From Chrysomallon squamiferum (Eukaryota > Mollusca > Gastropoda > Neomphalida > Peltospiridae): DNA of 64,000 nt. The translations under genes were made by a program, and so were the position numbers. Under the pieces are notes generated by a model. It was not told where the DNA came from. It ran no database searches and saw only the letters and a program-made list of their open reading frames with translations. The stretch covers positions 21,576,167 through 21,640,166 of the forward strand of contig CM022667.1 in the NCBI GenBank assembly GCA_012295275.1. The letters are read 5' to 3'. How positions within the stretch are numbered: position 1 is the stretch's first letter; every line of letters begins with the position of its first letter. This document shows positions 62,608 to 64,000 of this stretch, piece by piece.

Positions 62608-63224
62608 AAAGATAATGTAAAGCACATTATAAATGAATGTTTAAATATAAAACTACAGTATATAAATATAAAAAACAAATAACAAGAAACTATACCATGA
62701 AAATATTTCAACACGAATGGTGAAAAATGTTAATTCTATGACGTGAATTTTTTTTCTTTTTCCTTACATCGCTGCGTCTTTCTGTGTTTCAGGTTCCTCT
62801 TGTCATTCCAGTTCTGATGATGTTTGTGTCTCTGTACCTCGTCATCGCTCCAGTCATAAATGAACCACGGATTGAATTCCTATACGCTTTCCTCTTCATT
62901 CTAGGAGGTCTTATTTTCTACGTACCATTCGTTCATCTAAGTCTTAAATTTAAATGTTTAGGTAAGTATCCTAAATACTTTTACATAAACTGTTTAATTT
63001 ATTTCAGTGTTTGATTATAAGTACTTGTGGATATGTTTGTGTGCGTGTGTACATATACACAATTTTTTATATATTTATATATTTACATACACACATTCAC
63101 TGGTATATACTTGCATTTGTTCAAGTTTATTGTATATACCTTTATATCTATTTCAGATAAACTTACTATTTATTTACAACTGTTTCTCGAGGTTGTACCA
63201 TGTTGTTACACTCCTGTTGACTAG
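54538..63224 (+). CDS. SLC7A9: b(0,+)-type amino-acid transporter light chain (SLC7A9-like), complete
   Basis: Twelve-helix exchanger for neutral and basic amino acids and cystine, normally disulfide-linked to an SLC3 heavy chain. Exons: 54538-54559, 55008-55169, 56369-56470, 57212-57451, 58137-58262, 58367-58466, 58883-58927, 59962-60085, 60717-60820, 61161-61257, 61896-62045, 62793-62961 and 63157-63224. All junctions are GT..AG and in phase, giving 502 aa (human SLC7A9: 487). Landmarks: IVGTIIGSGIF with the substrate-binding GSG at 62-64, [13 protein letters not shown] (110-122), C160 in ERCGQP at the position of the heavy-chain disulfide Cys, [17 protein letters not shown] (245-261), FGAANGSAF, and a C-terminal LEVVP (491-495) like the VVP trafficking motif of SLC7A9. 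The start is the only upstream ATG that splices in phase; the next in-frame Met is at residue 26. Confidence 0.95.
55170..56368. other. SLC7A9 intron 2, mostly a 27-bp minisatellite
   Basis: Contains an (AAT)n run near 55253-55301 and the minisatellite 55590-56265. The hydrophobic open frames here (CVILVILLL repeats) come from the repeat. Confidence 0.8.
55590..56265. repeat. 27-bp minisatellite
   Basis: About 24 units of TTGTAATATTACTATTGTGT + GTTATAC, with variants (GTATTATTAC, GCATTGTAC, GCGTTAAAC). Unit length divisible by three keeps several frames open and gives membrane-like CVILVILLL translations. The core GTAATATTAC is a 10-bp perfect palindrome. Intronic in SLC7A9. Confidence 0.93.
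56471..57211. other. SLC7A9 intron 3
   Basis: Holds CTA/ATA trinucleotides near 56531-56590 and ACATACGTACAT-type repeats near 56670-56735. A slightly GC-richer block near 56738-57010 (ATGGCTGCCGGAAATGCGGC...) may be an unrecognised dispersed repeat. No exon seen. Confidence 0.55.
57452..58136. other. SLC7A9 intron 4, nothing of note
   Basis: AT-rich intron with a short purine-rich patch near 57655-57675. No open frame or repeat worth naming. Confidence 0.6.
58467..58882. repeat. TG/TATG-rich low-complexity intron
   Basis: SLC7A9 intron 6 is largely an irregular GTGTATGT repeat (about 58485-58775). Cys/Val/Met-rich frames here are artefacts. Confidence 0.85.
58928..59961. other. SLC7A9 intron 7
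   Basis: AT-rich, with AAT runs near 59065-59090, an AAC/CAA run at about 59527-59585 and AAT again near 59656-59680. No exon seen. Confidence 0.6.
60119..60156. repeat. (AAAT)n microsatellite
   Basis: Pure tetranucleotide run in SLC7A9 intron 8. Confidence 0.9.
60385..60520. repeat. 22-bp minisatellite, about six units
   Basis: Unit GTGTTTGCCACACAGTGTAC + GA, with few substitutions between copies, so probably young. It lies in SLC7A9 intron 8. Confidence 0.93.
60821..61160. other. SLC7A9 intron 9, nothing seen
   Basis: AT-rich, no feature. Confidence 0.6.
61265..61430. repeat. degenerate ~27-bp tandem repeat
   Basis: Five or six imperfect units of the form CAGAGCTTTTAACTGTAAAT + ATATCT, beginning within 10 bp of the exon 10 donor. 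Confidence 0.75.
62165..62265. repeat. TTTA/CTTA tetranucleotide repeat
   Basis: Interrupted TTTA and TTAC units in SLC7A9 intron 11. Confidence 0.85.
62533..62603. repeat. (CA)n-(GA)n compound microsatellite
   Basis: A short CA run (from about 62512) passes directly into a GA run of about 70 bp in SLC7A9 intron 11. Confidence 0.93.
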
Positions 63225-63539
63225 ACGAGATCTAAAGCTTGACTTCATATATTCAGTATTTGTACCAAAAAATAATAAATTTCATCATCAAGCAGAACAC
63301 AGACTCAGTGCTGTCGTTGATCGACCTGTATCGGTAAACAGTTGCATGTTATGAAGGAACGTATTATGGGTGTGCATGTACGTTTGTGTGTGTATGAGCG
63401 TGTGAGTGTGGATGTGTGTATATATGTTTGTGTGTGTATATGTGTGTGTGTGAATATATTATGTACATATATATATATGTGTGTGTGTGTGTGTGGATGT
63501 GTGTGTGTTAATATATTTATGTATGTGTGTGTATATATA

Positions 63540-63570
<31 letters not shown>

Positions 63571-63691
63571 ATGTGTGTGTATATGTATGTATGTGTGTGT
63601 GTACCTGTTTGTGTTTATAAGTGATTGTGTATGTATTTTATGTGTATGTCTATCTGAGTAATTTCTGAAAACGTGAAAAATAACGAATAAA
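63225..63691 (+). other. SLC7A9: SLC7A9 3' UTR region and TG-rich repeat
   Basis: AATAAA signals at 63274-63279 (50 bp after the stop) and 63686-63691 are the candidate poly-A sites. Between them is an irregular TG/TATG repeat (63372-63612). The first signal gives an unusually short UTR, so the second may be the one used. Confidence 0.5.
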
Positions 63692-63917
63692 CACTAAAAT
63701 CAGTTTAATGAGTTTTGTTGAATAGTTTATTAGAAATAATAACTTGATAAAAATATTAAACAAACTGTAAAATTATATTGTGCTTGTTGTTATATTCATT
63801 AACTGCAATCTTTTGAAAATGTCAGCAAAAGAGAAAAGTAATAAAAAGATTTTCAAAAATTCGGCTTTGTGAAAGTATGATAATATACATTGTTTCGCTT
63901 TGTGCGCTTACCAACTC

Positions 63918-64000
63918 TCTCTCTCCCTCCTCCCTCCCTCTCTCTCTCTCCCCCTCTCTCTATCTCTCTCCCTCCTCTCTCCCATCTCTCTCTCTCTCTC
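63918..64000. repeat. CT-rich low-complexity repeat at window end
   Basis: CTCT/CCCT-rich tract continuing past the window. The 63692-63917 stretch before it is AT-rich with nothing seen. Confidence 0.9.

Noticed and set aside
62454-62714. SLSLSL / RERERE frames
   Set aside because: Translation of the CA-GA compound microsatellite.
1-64000. tRNA, rRNA or histone genes
   Set aside because: No cloverleaf-compatible A/B box pairs or conserved rRNA blocks were recognised on reading both strands.

Overview
The window reads as AT-rich, intron-dense, microsatellite-laden animal nuclear DNA. Every recognisable gene is split into short exons with GT..AG borders, and the proteins belong to ordinary metazoan families. 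The mix of long introns, abundant dinucleotide and trinucleotide arrays and pogo/Tigger-type elements suggests a lophotrochozoan, most likely a mollusc and possibly a coleoid cephalopod. This is an inference; nothing here is diagnostic of a species.

Layout. (1) 1-11270, minus: the N-terminal part of a plasma-membrane-type Na+/H+ exchanger (SLC9/NHE). Four exons are visible and the gene runs off the left edge. (2) 11271-16581: gene-poor, with a relic of a hAT transposase C-terminus and a decayed Tc1/mariner fragment. (3) 16582-19766, minus: a complete six-coding-exon ankyrin-repeat protein with a C-terminal SOCS box (ASB family, 409 aa). (4) 20751-32019, plus: a complete cytoplasmic dynein light intermediate chain (DYNC1LI, about 490 aa) of 13 coding exons, including a likely 12-nt microexon. 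It is head-to-head with the ASB gene across about 1 kb that holds an NRF-1-like CGCATGCG site. (5) 32020-41734: dynein 3' UTR and AT-rich spacer with a short Tigger-like MITE and a 1.2-kb array of a 22-bp palindrome-containing repeat. (6) 41735-48563, minus: a C2H2 zinc-finger gene of the ZNF653/ZNF692 type, whose last three fingers are cut off by a one-base frame change and a TGA. (7) 48564-54537: spacer with weak candidate exons. (8) 54538-63224, plus: a complete 13-exon SLC7A9-like b(0,+)AT amino-acid transporter light chain (502 aa). (9) 63225-64000: 3' flank with TG and CT repeats.

The genes do not form a pathway. They are unrelated housekeeping or transport genes: ion exchange, ubiquitin-ligase adaptor, dynein cargo linkage, transcription factor, amino-acid transport. 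The more unusual content is in the non-coding DNA: at least four TA-flanked pogo-type elements with different TIRs (one enclosing a perfect 71-bp inverted repeat), a putative MULE-like element with 16-bp sub-repeats next to exon 1 of the zinc-finger gene, and several minisatellites with 22, 27 or 33-bp periods. All exon coordinates were placed by hand from splice consensus, reading phase and family similarity, without alignment software.
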